From Bartonella schoenbuchensis R1 (lineage in GTDB: Bacteria > Pseudomonadota > Alphaproteobacteria > Rhizobiales > Rhizobiaceae): DNA of 64,000 bases. Location of the stretch: NCBI RefSeq assembly GCF_002022685.1, contig NZ_CP019789.1, positions 1,183,501 through 1,247,500 of the forward strand. Direction: 5' to 3'. Made by a program: the position numbers and the translations under genes. The notes under the pieces were generated by a model. The model saw only the letters and a program-made list of their open reading frames with translations. It was not told where the DNA came from and searched no databases. This document shows, piece after piece, positions 19,499 through 28,252 of this stretch. The stretch's first letter is position 1; every line of letters begins with the position of its first letter.

Positions 19499-19774
19499 AT
19501 GACCGATTTGATAAAAACACAAATAAAATATGTGATTGGCCCGGATGGTAGTCCACTGACAATTACCGACCTGCCATCACCAACAACAAGGCGTTGGGTT
19601 ATTCGCCGTAAAGCTGAAGTTGTTGCTGCTGTCAGAGGTGGATTGTTAAGTCTTGATGAGGCGTGTCAACGCTATACTTTGACTGTAGAAGAATTTCTTT
19701 CATGGCAAAGTTCGATTGATGAACACGGCTTAGCTGGATTACGGACAACAAGAATCCAACAATACAGGCATTAA
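19499..19774 (+). CDS. sciP: CtrA inhibitor SciP (DUF1153 protein)
   Basis: A 91-residue protein of the DUF1153 family. In Caulobacter its orthologue SciP binds CtrA and blocks transcription of CtrA-activated genes in swarmer cells. The conserved core runs from YVIGPDGSPLTITDLPSP through TRRWVIRRKAEVVAAVRGGLLSLDEAC to TVEEFLSWQ, a helix-turn-helix-like fold. It lies about 1.1 kb from ctrA with fliJ between them. A strong terminator follows at 19815-19848, so it is monocistronic. Confidence 0.93.
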   Translation: MTDLIKTQIKYVIGPDGSPLTITDLPSPTTRRWVIRRKAEVVAAVRGGLLSLDEACQRYTLTVEEFLSWQSSIDEHGLAGLRTTRIQQYRH

Positions 19775-19814
19775 TTGCCATTGATAGTGATGGATTTTCA
19801 GGCCTTATACTTAA

Positions 19815-19848
19815 AAAATAGCCAGATTTTTTTAAATCTGGCTATTTT
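19815..19848 (+). terminator. Terminator of sciP
   Basis: A perfect 15-bp stem (19815-19829 with 19834-19848, core TAGCCAGATTT) around a TTTT loop, ending in TTTTCT. The A-rich left arm means it may also stop transcripts coming from fliJ on the minus strand. Confidence 0.85.
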
Positions 19849-19937
19849 CTATTATAATCCACAAACTAAAATTTATATCTAATCTACAGTTTGTATCATT
19901 CAATCATAAAGTGTGAGACTTTACCAAAACATGGTCA

Positions 19938-20288
19938 TTACTCACCCACTGCCCTTTCACTTTCTCGCACTTCAAGAACTTGCATACGTTGCAATTCCGT
20001 TTCAACTTCATGTAAAGTAATCTCAGCATTTGCTTTTTGAAGCTGTAAATCACGAATTGAATCTGTTAAATTATCGTGTCGCTTCCGCGCTGCACGAGCA
20101 ACAGTTGAATAAGCAAAATGATTAATATCATCATTTCCAGATTTACGTTCTTCACTGGCAATTTGTGCTTCTAATTCTAGCACCATTTGTTCAAATTCTT
20201 TGATCATTATTTCAAGCTGTGCAATTTCACGACGCTTCTCACGCACTTGAAACGTTTTTAATTTTACCATATTCTGCTGTGGCTTCAT
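19938..20288 (-). CDS. fliJ: FliJ-like flagellar export coiled-coil protein
   Basis: A roughly 116-residue, almost wholly helical, charged protein with coiled-coil periodicity (residues 15-60 and 75-110), matching the size and composition of FliJ, the stalk of the flagellar type III export ATPase. The family has little sequence conservation, so the call leans on shape and on its place beside ctrA, where Rhizobiales carry fliJ. The second Met (20288) is preferred because GGAG lies 8 bases upstream; the Met at 20294 is only 2 bases from it. No fliI is adjacent. With the flagellin at 47 kb, this supports a flagellated species. Confidence 0.65.
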   Translation of the reverse strand: MKPQQNMVKLKTFQVREKRREIAQLEIMIKEFEQMVLELEAQIASEERKSGNDDINHFAYSTVARAARKRHDNLTDSIRDLQLQKANAEITLHEVETELQRMQVLEVRESERAVGE

Positions 20289-20489
20289 ACTCATTACTCC
20301 TTGATTGCGCTAACAAAGAACGCACATTTCCCCTCTGACAACAGACTTCTAGTACCATCCTTTCAACAAAAAAGTAAACCGTTCTTTTTAAGTCGAAAAA
20401 TAACTCTTTTCTGCCTTTTTTAAAACACTTAATAAACACAATGTATTTACAAAGCATCAACTACTTATTCATTTTTCATTTCTATCATA

Positions 20490-20843
20490 GAATCAAAGAA
20501 ACTTAAAATACAAATAAATAAACCTCATAATTTTGAACAAAAAAATAATTGTAAATAATATATTATAAGATTTATTTTAAGTAAAAAATTAACAAAATAG
20601 GTAACTCATTTTTCTACTTAATTAAGAAAAATAAGATTCTTTCTAAAATATTTTATTAACCTCTTCCAAAAATGAAAATATTTTGTTAACCACTATCTCA
20701 GATAGTGGGGAGAAAATAGTGGTGATTGTTACGCGTACCACTGCATTATTTACAAACACTTTTAACAGTTAAGTGTTTGATGTTGTTATTTTTTATCAAT
20801 GGTAGTTTTACCAATTGTATAAATGAAGAGCTCTTCTTGATTC
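20490..20843 (+). promoter_or_regulatory. ctrA control region: repeats, palindromes and GANTC sites
   Basis: The 577-base spacer between fliJ and ctrA holds unusual order. A 17-base sequence ending TTAACC occurs at 20645-20661 and 20675-20691 with one mismatch, exactly 30 bases apart. It is followed at once by a perfect 9-bp palindrome (20690-20698 and 20700-20708). A second inverted repeat, AGTGGT/ACCACT, lies at 20718-20723 and 20737-20742. GANTC methylation sites lie at 20490-20494, 20635-20639 and 20839-20843. TTAACC is a CtrA half-site and GANTC is the CcrM target, so autoregulation and methylation-linked control are inferred. Confidence 0.55.
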
Positions 20844-20871
20844 GCAAGGAGCAAAGCGAGGAATTTTTAAA

Positions 20872-21573
20872 ATGCGCGTATTATTAATTGAAGACGATAA
20901 AACCACCTCTCAAAGCATTGAATTGATGCTAAAATCAGGAAACTTTAATGTATACATTACTGATTTAGGTGAAGAGGGCGTCGATTTAGGTAAGCTTTAT
21001 GATTATGATATTATTTTGCTTGATTTAAATTTACCTGATATGTCAGGTTATGATGTTTTGCGGACTTTACGATTAGCAAAAATAAAAACCCCCGTTCTTA
21101 TTCTTTCAGGTATGAGTAGCATTGAAGATAAGGTGCGCGGTTTTGGTTTTGGGGCTGACGATTATATGACTAAGCCTTTTCATAAAGAAGAGCTAATTGC
21201 GCGTATTCATGCTGTCGTGCGTCGTTCTAAAGGTCATGCACAATCAGTTATTGTCACAGGTGATCTTACTGTCAATCTTGACAATAAAACAGTTGAGATT
21301 GCGGGTCGTCCCGTTCATTTGACTGGTAAAGAATATCAGATGCTAGAGCTTCTTTCATTACGAAAAGGAACCACACTCACCAAAGAAATGTTTCTAAATC
21401 ATCTTTATGGTGGGATGGATGAACCAGAGCTTAAAATTATTGATGTCTTCATCTGCAAATTGCGTAAAAAATTGGATGCTGTATCATCGGGAGTTAATTA
21501 TATTGATACAGTTTGGGGGCGTGGCTATGTATTACGTGATCCATCTGAAGAAAATATACGCAAAACCGCTTAA
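20872..21573 (+). CDS. ctrA: Cell-cycle response regulator CtrA
   Basis: Essential alphaproteobacterial master regulator of the cell cycle, an OmpR-type response regulator. The 233-residue length is typical. The receiver has the acidic pair in IEDDK, the phosphoacceptor D51 in [16 protein letters not shown], and Lys in DDYMTKPF. The winged helix covers about residues 125-230, with [21 protein letters not shown] and [14 protein letters not shown]51 is exactly the CtrA position. Neighbours are sciP, which restrains it, and chpT, which phosphorylates it. GAGGAA lies 9 bases before the ATG. Confidence 0.98.
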   Translation: MRVLLIEDDKTTSQSIELMLKSGNFNVYITDLGEEGVDLGKLYDYDIILLDLNLPDMSGYDVLRTLRLAKIKTPVLILSGMSSIEDKVRGFGFGADDYMTKPFHKEELIARIHAVVRRSKGHAQSVIVTGDLTVNLDNKTVEIAGRPVHLTGKEYQMLELLSLRKGTTLTKEMFLNHLYGGMDEPELKIIDVFICKLRKKLDAVSSGVNYIDTVWGRGYVLRDPSEENIRKTA

Positions 21574-21669
21574 ATGATAAAACGCATAAGTATGGTTTTG
21601 GAATGTTAAGTGTGACGTTTTATTTCTTAAATAAAGGTTTTACACAATGACTTCTTTTATACAAAAATG

Positions 21670-21717
21670 CTTGTGGGTTAGTTAAGAAAGGCTAAGGTCA
21701 CTCTATTAACCCACAAG
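21670..21717. repeat. Inverted repeat between ctrA and chpT
   Basis: Perfect 11-base arms, CTTGTGGGTTA at 21670-21680 and TAACCCACAAG at 21707-21717, separated by 26 bases. It lies between convergent ctrA and chpT and may be a terminator or mRNA end structure; the loop is long for an intrinsic terminator. Confidence 0.55.
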
Positions 21718-21753
21718 ATTAGGGTATTTTCAGCATAGTATAAACAATTTTAT

Positions 21754-22392
21754 TTAAAGCTTCTTTGTGCTTTCAAAAATAACATGACTATCAGTTTCAT
21801 ATATGTTTAGTGTCATACCTGTTAGCTCAGCCAATAATATTGTATAGTAAAATTGAATTGCGTGAGCATCAATTGTTTCTTCTAGTGCTTTTTTATTGTA
21901 TAATTCAACAAAACGAGGGGGAATACGTAAAATTTGACCGCAAATTTCAAATCGGAAAGAACGTGTATTGATATCTTGTGCAATCGTCACAACTATTTCA
22001 CCACCACGGGAAATGGTTGTATTTGCAATTAATAATAAATTCAGCAAAAGCTTAACTTCATTTTTTGGTAAAAGCAAAGTGGGAGCTTGCCATTTCAAAA
22101 TTGCCCTTTCTTCTGCCATATATTGCTGAGCAACCTGTTCAGCAAAACGCGTGTCTATCTGACTGTCCACTGATCCTGAAGCACCAAAAGCTAATCGGAA
22201 AAATTGTAAGCATGCAGAAGCTTTTGAAACAGACGAACGCACCAATTGCAAAGCATCTTCTTCAACTCCTCCTTCATCATAAAGTTCCATCGCATTTTGA
22301 ATGGCACCAATAGGTGAAATTAAATCATGGCAAATACGGCTACAAAGCAGCGCAGTAAGATCGGCAAACTTCAAAGAAACAGTTGACGTCAT
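21754..22392 (-). CDS. chpT: Histidine phosphotransferase ChpT
   Basis: Relays phosphate from the CckA kinase to CtrA and CpdR. The 212 residues start with the dimerisation/phosphotransfer helix containing the phospho-His at residue 22 (CSRICHDLISPIGAIQNAME), as in Caulobacter and Brucella ChpT. A degenerate Bergerat-like C-terminal domain lacks the full ATP-binding boxes. It is convergent with ctrA, giving kinase relay and regulator side by side. Confidence 0.93.
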   Translation of the reverse strand: MTSTVSLKFADLTALLCSRICHDLISPIGAIQNAMELYDEGGVEEDALQLVRSSVSKASACLQFFRLAFGASGSVDSQIDTRFAEQVAQQYMAEERAILKWQAPTLLLPKNEVKLLLNLLLIANTTISRGGEIVVTIAQDINTRSFRFEICGQILRIPPRFVELYNKKALEETIDAHAIQFYYTILLAELTGMTLNIYETDSHVIFESTKKL

Positions 22393-22601
22393 AATTTATT
22401 GATAACTCCCGAACTTAAAAATTTAAAACTCATTTTACGCTAGAACTTTTAACATTCAGTGCATATATGGAAATTAATAACTACATTAAAGAAATTTTGT
22501 GAGATAACTTTAAGGATTTAAACAGTTTTATGCCTTATTTTCTATTTAAATTGAATAAAAACTTTAACATCCTTTTATATGACAACTAAAAAGAAAATCC
22601 C

Positions 22602-23194
22602 ATGACTCTCTCTTTTTTATCACGCTGGACTGCAAATATTGCACTTTTGATAGCTCTTTTATTTGTAACGGTAGGTTCTGCAAACGCTGAACTTCAACCA
22701 ATGAACAAGAATAAATATTATTCAATGCAAGAAATTATCGGTTCTGGCCATAATTTTTTGGACAAACTACAAATAATCTAGCAACTGCAATTGAAAATAT
22801 CTTTTCGCGATACGGTCTTCCAAATGCTTATATTTTAGGAGAAGAAGCTTCTGGTGCTTTTTTTGCTGGATTAACTTATGGTGAAGGGCAAATCTTTACC
22901 AAAAATTATGGTCAGCATAAAGTCTTTTGGCAAGGGCCATCTGTAGGGTGGGACTTTGGCGGTCAAGGCTCTCGTTTAATGATTCTAATTTATGATCTCA
23001 ATGATATAAACAATTTATGGGGACGTTATGGCGGTATTTCAGGTTCAGCCTATTTAATTGCGGGAGTCGGTTTTCACGCTCTTAAACGTAATAATACTTT
23101 ATTGATTCCAGTACGTACAGGGGTTGGTGCACGTCTTGGCATTAATATGGGGTATTTAAAGTTAACCCCCATGCCAACATGGAATCCATTTTAA
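22602..23194 (+). pseudogene. eipA: DUF1134 periplasmic protein EipA, one frameshift
   Basis: DUF1134 family, named EipA in Brucella, where it supports envelope integrity and is reported to be activated by CtrA. A signal peptide ends in VGSANA near residue 29. The frame breaks in a six-T run (22754-22759): one added T converts the stop-bound HNFLDKLQII into HNFFGQTTNNLATAIENIFS. The rest follows to TAA 23194: GAFFAGLTYGEG, VFWQGPSVGWDFGGQGSR and RTGVGARLGINMGYLKLT, all DUF1134 landmarks. Repaired length is about 197 residues. It is divergent from chpT with about 209 bases between them. Confidence 0.85.
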
Positions 23195-23279
23195 ACAATT
23201 GCTATTGAAAAAAGAAATTATGCGAATTAAACAACTCTTCTTTTATTCCTAGCGTTTCTATTTTCCAGGTTTAAGAAGG

Positions 23280-23534
23280 ATGTGTCGTTCTTTATTATTT
23301 GGCAAAATACTTTTTGCCTTATACATCAATTTGTTTCTATAACAGCTCCGTTATCACTCAATGCAATACAAGAAAGCTATGATTTTTATGCTCAAGTATG
23401 CTATAAAACTGATATACAATGATAAAAATACAATTTTTTCAAAGGTAAAATTCAATTCAATCAAGCAAAAAGCAATTTTATCCGGTCGTCTCCATCCATA
23501 TAATGAGCTCCATATCCCTTTAAACAGGTGCTAA
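23280..23534 (+). pseudogene. Small exported protein, broken in two places (tentative)
   Basis: Pieces of three frames join into one plausible product. MCRSLLFGKILFALYINLFL resembles a signal peptide. One added base continues to ITAPLSLNAIQESYDFYAQ with a likely cleavage after LNA. A further frame change near 23418 leads to NDKNTIFSKVKFNSIKQKA and an end at TAA 23532-23534. About 85 residues in all. I do not recognise the family. The rest of the 400-base spacer shows nothing. Confidence 0.35.
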
Positions 23535-23594
23535 ATCACATAAAAACAAGCAATATATTCTTGTGGTAAATCTCTTATAACGGAAACTAACGCT

Positions 23595-23843
23595 ATGCGT
23601 AAAAAAATAGAAGATTTTCAACAACGCTTATTAAAAGTTCAAATCGACGACCTTAACAGTGATTCTAGCAATCAACTGCTCAATGAGCTGCGTAAAGAAA
23701 CAAAAGAATTAGCAGCTACATTAGCTGCCCAAATAGCCTTAAAAGAAGGTGAAAATTCACCCATCAATACATTGATCAAAAACTCTAAAAGTAAAAGTGA
23801 TCTCGCATCCTATATTCGCAAAAAAACAATTCGTACTACATAA
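23595..23843 (+). CDS. Small helical hypothetical protein
   Basis: An 82-residue hydrophilic protein predicted mostly helical, with Leu/Lys/Glu heptad-like spacing (KIEDFQQRLLKVQ, LLNELRKETKELAATLAAQ). No signal peptide, membrane segment or known motif. Composition and codon use fit a real gene, and a purine-rich ACGGAAA lies before the ATG. Function unknown. Confidence 0.6.
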   Translation: MRKKIEDFQQRLLKVQIDDLNSDSSNQLLNELRKETKELAATLAAQIALKEGENSPINTLIKNSKSKSDLASYIRKKTIRTT

Positions 23844-23963
23844 ATATTTTCGACATAAACTGTCTTTAAAAACAATATTAGCTAACGTTTATACATTAAG
23901 AAGTTACTGAAGCGATTAAATGGTGGTTGCAATTTCCTTCTTATGTTAAAAATTATACACCTT

Positions 23964-25079
23964 TTAAAGACAAAAATTTCTTATGTGTTGAATAATTACA
24001 TCCTGATCACTTTGCGATAAATAAGGATGCATAGGCAAACTTAAAACACAATCTGCTAAAGATTCAGAAACAGAAAGAGAACCCTTCACGTAGGGAAAGT
24101 GTTTATAAGCTGGTTGTAAATGCAATGGAGTATTATAATAAACCATTGTAGGAATACCGTTTTCTTGTAAATACATCTTTAATTGATCGCGATTTTTCAC
24201 CTTAATAGTATATTGCGCATAAGCACAACGAATATCTTCTCCCACTTCTGGAACTGTTACAATATCTTTTAAACCATTAGAATAACGCTGAGCAATTGCC
24301 ACACGCCTTTCCATCTCATCTTCAATGATTGCAAGTTTTTCTAATAAAATTGCAGCTTGAATTGTATCCAACCGTGAATTTAAACCAATACGAACATTAT
24401 CATATTGTGTTTTCCCTTTACCATGAAACAAAATTGAACGTAAAAGCGCTGCCAAATCACCATCATTGGTCATCATAGCGCCTCCGTCACCGTAACATCC
24501 TAATGGTTTTGCTGGATAAAAGCTTGTTGCTGCAACATCACCAAAAGCCCCACACATAACATTACCTATTTTACCACCTATCGCTTGAGCAGTATCTTCA
24601 ATAACAAAAAGATTTTCTCTCGCAGCTATGGCAGAAATTGTTTTATAATCAGCAGGTAGCCCAAACAAATCGACCGAAATAATTGCTTTTGGCTTAAGCT
24701 GCCCCTCTTTCTTTATCATTGTGATTGCTTCACCAAGTTTATCAACGTCAATATTGAACGTATCTGGCAAAACATCCACAAAAACAGGTTTTGCTCCTAC
24801 TAAAGCAACAACCTCAGCTGTAGCAGAAAACGTAAAGCTTGGGCAAAAAACAGCATCACCTGGCCCAATATTTTTAGCCATAAGGGGCATCATCAATGCA
24901 TCAGTTCCATTGGCACATGCAACCACATGTTTAACGCCAAGATAATCTGCTAATTTTTCTTCAAATTCCGTTACTTGCGGCCCTAAAACATATTGACCAC
25001 TGGCCACCACCTGCGCAATTGCGGCATTAATTTTCTCTTCAATGCGTGCGCGCTGCGCCCCAAGGTCGATAAATTTCAT
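23964..25079 (-). CDS. DegT/DnrJ/EryC1/StrS family sugar aminotransferase
   Basis: A PLP-dependent aminotransferase that converts a nucleotide-keto sugar to an amino sugar. 371 residues. Motifs are CANGTDALMMPLMA for cofactor phosphate contacts, VIEDTAQAIGG with the PLP-stacking Asp, and the Schiff-base Lys in SFYPAKPLGCYGDGGAM. GLNSRLDTIQAAIL follows, then HLQPAYKHFPYVKGSLSVSE. It resembles the WlbE/PglE-like enzymes. It follows the Gfo/Idh gene by 47 bases on the same strand, so the pair probably oxidises and then transaminates one sugar nucleotide. The product (a surface glycan precursor?) is inferred. Confidence 0.92.
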   Translation of the reverse strand: MKFIDLGAQRARIEEKINAAIAQVVASGQYVLGPQVTEFEEKLADYLGVKHVVACANGTDALMMPLMAKNIGPGDAVFCPSFTFSATAEVVALVGAKPVFVDVLPDTFNIDVDKLGEAITMIKKEGQLKPKAIISVDLFGLPADYKTISAIAARENLFVIEDTAQAIGGKIGNVMCGAFGDVAATSFYPAKPLGCYGDGGAMMTNDGDLAALLRSILFHGKGKTQYDNVRIGLNSRLDTIQAAILLEKLAIIEDEMERRVAIAQRYSNGLKDIVTVPEVGEDIRCAYAQYTIKVKNRDQLKMYLQENGIPTMVYYNTPLHLQPAYKHFPYVKGSLSVSESLADCVLSLPMHPYLSQSDQDVIIQHIRNFCL

Positions 25080-25126
25080 ATTAACTCCATTGATAATTAC
25101 AAGAACATGAAAATACTATCTATTTT

Positions 25127-26083
25127 TCATCTCCGATGATTGATATTAGCAGCGATTAAAGTTCGTAAAACAGCAAGAGCATCATCGCCATTTGTACGAG
25201 GTGTCTGACGCGTTTCAATACAATGAAGAAAATGCTGCAATTCATAAGTAAGCGGTAAACCTTCACAAATATCAATATAATTTAATTCATCAGAATGAAA
25301 AGCCCACTCTTTATTTTTTTGCCAAACAGAAAAGCGGCAAAATGCTAATTTACGATTCCACGGTTCCATATCATCAAATACAAGCATAGCTTTTGTACCA
25401 ACGACTGTTAAACGTCTTTCACGATAAGGACTAAGGCGTGAAGTAAAAAGGTGGCTGCGTATACCATTTGGAAACGCCATATGAATATGTGCAAAATCAG
25501 AAAGCTGATCAATCACTGCAGAACCCTCTCCCCGAATTTCAGAAGGTTCACACCCTGTCAACGCAAAAATCATTGAAAGATCATGAGGAGCAAGATCCCA
25601 TAGGGCATCACTTTGCATATGAAATTTTCCAAAACCTAATCGGTGAGAATAAATATAACGCATATCTCCCAATTCTTTATTCGCTACTAATTCACATATT
25701 TTTTCAAAAGCAGGATGAAAACGTAAAACATGGCCTACCATAAAAATCCGCCCATGTTCATTAGCCACATGAACTTGGCGCTCAGCATCAGCCATATTTA
25801 AAGCAATTGGTTTTTCAACCAAAATATCTTTACCATTTTTTAGAGCACGTAGTGCATTGTCTGTATGAAATTGTGGAGGGAGTGCTAATACAATTGCATC
25901 AATATCCCCATGAGTAAAAAGATCATCAGGCGCTATAGCTGCAACGTTATGCGCGTTTGCAAAACTCATAGCCCGATTAGAATCAATATCAGAAACTGCT
26001 GCTAAAGCTCCAAGACTTTGGAGTGTTCGTATATGATTCCCACCCCAATAACCGCATCCTAAAACCGCTACACGTGGTGTCAT
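25127..26083 (-). CDS. Gfo/Idh/MocA family oxidoreductase
   Basis: A 318-residue NAD(P)-dependent sugar dehydrogenase. The Rossmann start is VAVLGCGYWGGNHIRTL, and the EKPIALN motif with the catalytic Lys lies near residue 93. WDLAPHDLSMIFALTG carries the active-site Asp/His region. Similar to WlbA-type enzymes that oxidise the 3-position of UDP-sugars to feed a DegT aminotransferase. It is first in a two-gene unit with the aminotransferase at 23964-25079. Confidence 0.88.
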   Translation of the reverse strand: MTPRVAVLGCGYWGGNHIRTLQSLGALAAVSDIDSNRAMSFANAHNVAAIAPDDLFTHGDIDAIVLALPPQFHTDNALRALKNGKDILVEKPIALNMADAERQVHVANEHGRIFMVGHVLRFHPAFEKICELVANKELGDMRYIYSHRLGFGKFHMQSDALWDLAPHDLSMIFALTGCEPSEIRGEGSAVIDQLSDFAHIHMAFPNGIRSHLFTSRLSPYRERRLTVVGTKAMLVFDDMEPWNRKLAFCRFSVWQKNKEWAFHSDELNYIDICEGLPLTYELQHFLHCIETRQTPRTNGDDALAVLRTLIAANINHRR

Positions 26084-26250
26084 TTTTACACCTTATCTGC
26101 CTAACTCTATGAAAATTATATTTCCATTCATTCCATATCGGGGATGAAATAGAATGACAAGAGAAAAGCTTAAAAACGATGCTTGACATCTCACTATTCT
26201 ACCTCTTATATCCGCCAAAGATAAAATTGTTTGTAATATCTTTCTGTTTT

Positions 26251-26327
26251 GGCGGAGTAGCTCAGTAGGTTAGAGCAGAGGAATCATAATCCTTGTGTCG
26301 GGGGTTCAAATCCCTCCTCCGCTACCA
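26251..26327 (+). tRNA. tRNA-Met (anticodon CAT, elongator)
   Basis: 77 bases including an encoded CCA. The acceptor pairs GGCGGAG with CTCCGCT, the D arm is GCTC/GAGC, the anticodon loop is ATCATAA with CAT, and the T arm is GGGGG TTCAAAT CCCTC-like. The first-pair G-C and Met-like anticodon stem favour elongator tRNA-Met over the lysidine-modified Ile-CAT species, but this rests on resemblance. Confidence 0.88.
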
Positions 26328-26598
26328 GCGCTTTTTTATAGCACTTTTAAAAGAAATTCTGCACCATTGGTTTTTGGCGAATTCTATTAGATAATTATAA
26401 ACAACTTTTTAGAGAAGAATAATAGTACAACTTCTAAATCAACAAACAATTATATTGCTAAAATTTTAAGCACCAAGCCCATATTTATAAAATGTTTTTA
26501 TAATAAAGAGGCAAAAAAATCGAAAGATAGAGAGAATTTTTTATTTTAGCACAAAAGATCCAAAATAAAGAAAACCTCTCCCATTTTTGTAAAACCAA

Positions 26599-27381
26599 TT
26601 ATGCTCTCTCTTCTTCACAAGAAATTGGCTTAGTACTCGTTTTAAGAAACATTTTTGTATAATCATGTTGCGCACGCAAATGACGCAAATTACTATTACT
26701 TAACTCTTCCAAAATAACGCCTTGATGCATAATTCCAATACGCTCACATATATGCGCAACAACAGGAAGATCATGGGATACCATCAAATAGGTTAATTGT
26801 TTTTCTTCTCGTAATGATTTCAATAAATTCAAAATTTCAGCCTGCACAGATACATCCAGTGCAGATGTTGGCTCATCTAGCAACAAAACTTCTGGCTCAA
26901 TAATCAAAGCACGTGCAAGAGCAATACGCTGACGCTGCCCTCCTGACAACTCATGTGGATAACGGTAAAGAAATGAAGAATCTAAACCAACAGAATGCAA
27001 AACATCGTGCACCCTTTCCTTGTGATTATCCATGCCATGAATTGTAAGAGATTCCGAAAGAACCGTATGTACCATCTTCCTTGGATGAAGCGAAGCATAA
27101 GGATCTTGAAAGACCATTTGAATACGGCGTAAAAAAGTTTTGCTTTTTTTCTTTAATACTTCCTGTCCATCAAAGGTAAAATGCCCCCTACAATCGGGAA
27201 TAAGCCCAACTAATGCATTCAAAATGGTTGATTTTCCGCATCCTGATTCACCAATCAAACCATAAGATTCACCACGCTTAATATGAAAATTGACTTCCTT
27301 AACAACCTTTACCGCCTTGTGCCCACGCCCAAAGGTTACAGACAAATCAAAAACCTCAATAATATTTTTACAATTGGTCAT
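26599..27381 (-). CDS. Peptide-type ABC transporter ATP-binding protein (DppF-like)
   Basis: About 260 residues. Walker A GLIGESGCGKSTI, signature LSGGQRQRIALARAL, Walker B VLLLDEPTSALD and the H-loop MVSHDLP are intact. The family-specific VFQDPYASLHPRK segment places it with OppF/DppF. The start at 27381 (MTNCKNIIEVFDL) overlaps the preceding ATPase gene by 14 bases; an in-frame extension up to 27567 lies inside that gene and is not native. Last gene of the transporter operon. Confidence 0.92.
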   Translation of the reverse strand: MTNCKNIIEVFDLSVTFGRGHKAVKVVKEVNFHIKRGESYGLIGESGCGKSTILNALVGLIPDCRGHFTFDGQEVLKKKSKTFLRRIQMVFQDPYASLHPRKMVHTVLSESLTIHGMDNHKERVHDVLHSVGLDSSFLYRYPHELSGGQRQRIALARALIIEPEVLLLDEPTSALDVSVQAEILNLLKSLREEKQLTYLMVSHDLPVVAHICERIGIMHQGVILEELSNSNLRHLRAQHDYTKMFLKTSTKPISCEEERA

Positions 27382-28252
27382 GGTAAGTTCCTTCAACGCC
27401 ATTAACAATTGTTGGGCCATGTAGCCAATCAGGGTTCCGCTCAGGGACAGACAAAACACCAACCGGTTTATCAAGCTGTGGTAAACTTTGTAAAAGAGCT
27501 TTAGTATAGGGATGACATGCACGAGATAAATCACGTGCAGGCAACTCTTCCAAGATACGACCGGCATACATCACTAAAACACGATCACAAAAATCAGCAA
27601 TCAGATTTAAATCATGACTAATGAAAATAAGTCCCGCTCCAGACTTTGTTACAAGTTCATCCAATATTGCTAAAACCTTACATCTCACAGTGACATCCAG
27701 TGCAGATGTTGGCTCATCTGCAATAATCAAGTCAGGCTTAGGGATAAGCATCATAGCGATCATAACACGCTGCCCCATTCCACCTGATATTTCATGAGGA
27801 AATAACCGCATAATACGTTCAGGATCGCGAATATGAACAGATTCCAACACAGAAATTGTTCTTTCCCATGCCTCCATTTTTGAAACGCGATAATGAATAC
27901 GGTAAGCCTCCATAATCTGCTTCCCAATTCGCATTAATGGATTAAGTGAATATTTGGGATCTTGTAAAATCATCGAAATACGCTTTCCCCGAATAGAGCG
28001 CATCTGATGCTCACTAGCAGCCAATAAATCTATATCATTGAAGCACATTTTTTGAGCTTTGATAATTGCTGATCTTGGATTTAATTTTAAAATCGCACGC
28101 CCAGTTGTCGATTTTCCAGACCCAGATTCTCCAACAATTCCAATTTTCTCTTTTCCTACAGAAAAACTAACGCCACGTACAACCTCTAAAATACCACGCG
28201 TTGTAGGAAATGAAATGCGTAAATCTTTTATCTCTAATAATTTTTTATCCAT
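27368..28252 (-). CDS. Peptide-type ABC transporter ATP-binding protein (DppD-like)
   Basis: About 294 residues with Walker A GIVGESGSGKSTTG, the MILQDPKYSLNPLMRIGKQ segment, signature ISGGMGQRVMIAMML, Walker B LIIADEPTSALD and ISHDLNLI. The C-terminal HPYTKALLQSLPQ is the oligopeptide-transporter extension. Start 28252 (MDKKLLEIKDL) overlaps the upstream permease by eight bases, indicating translational coupling. Acts as a heterodimer with the DppF-like ATPase. Confidence 0.92.
   Translation of the reverse strand: MDKKLLEIKDLRISFPTTRGILEVVRGVSFSVGKEKIGIVGESGSGKSTTGRAILKLNPRSAIIKAQKMCFNDIDLLAASEHQMRSIRGKRISMILQDPKYSLNPLMRIGKQIMEAYRIHYRVSKMEAWERTISVLESVHIRDPERIMRLFPHEISGGMGQRVMIAMMLIPKPDLIIADEPTSALDVTVRCKVLAILDELVTKSGAGLIFISHDLNLIADFCDRVLVMYAGRILEELPARDLSRACHPYTKALLQSLPQLDKPVGVLSVPERNPDWLHGPTIVNGVEGTYHDQL

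Noticed and set aside
22393..22601. CtrA binding site upstream of eipA
   Set aside because: TTAA pairs exist but their spacing is four bases, not the seven of the CtrA consensus.
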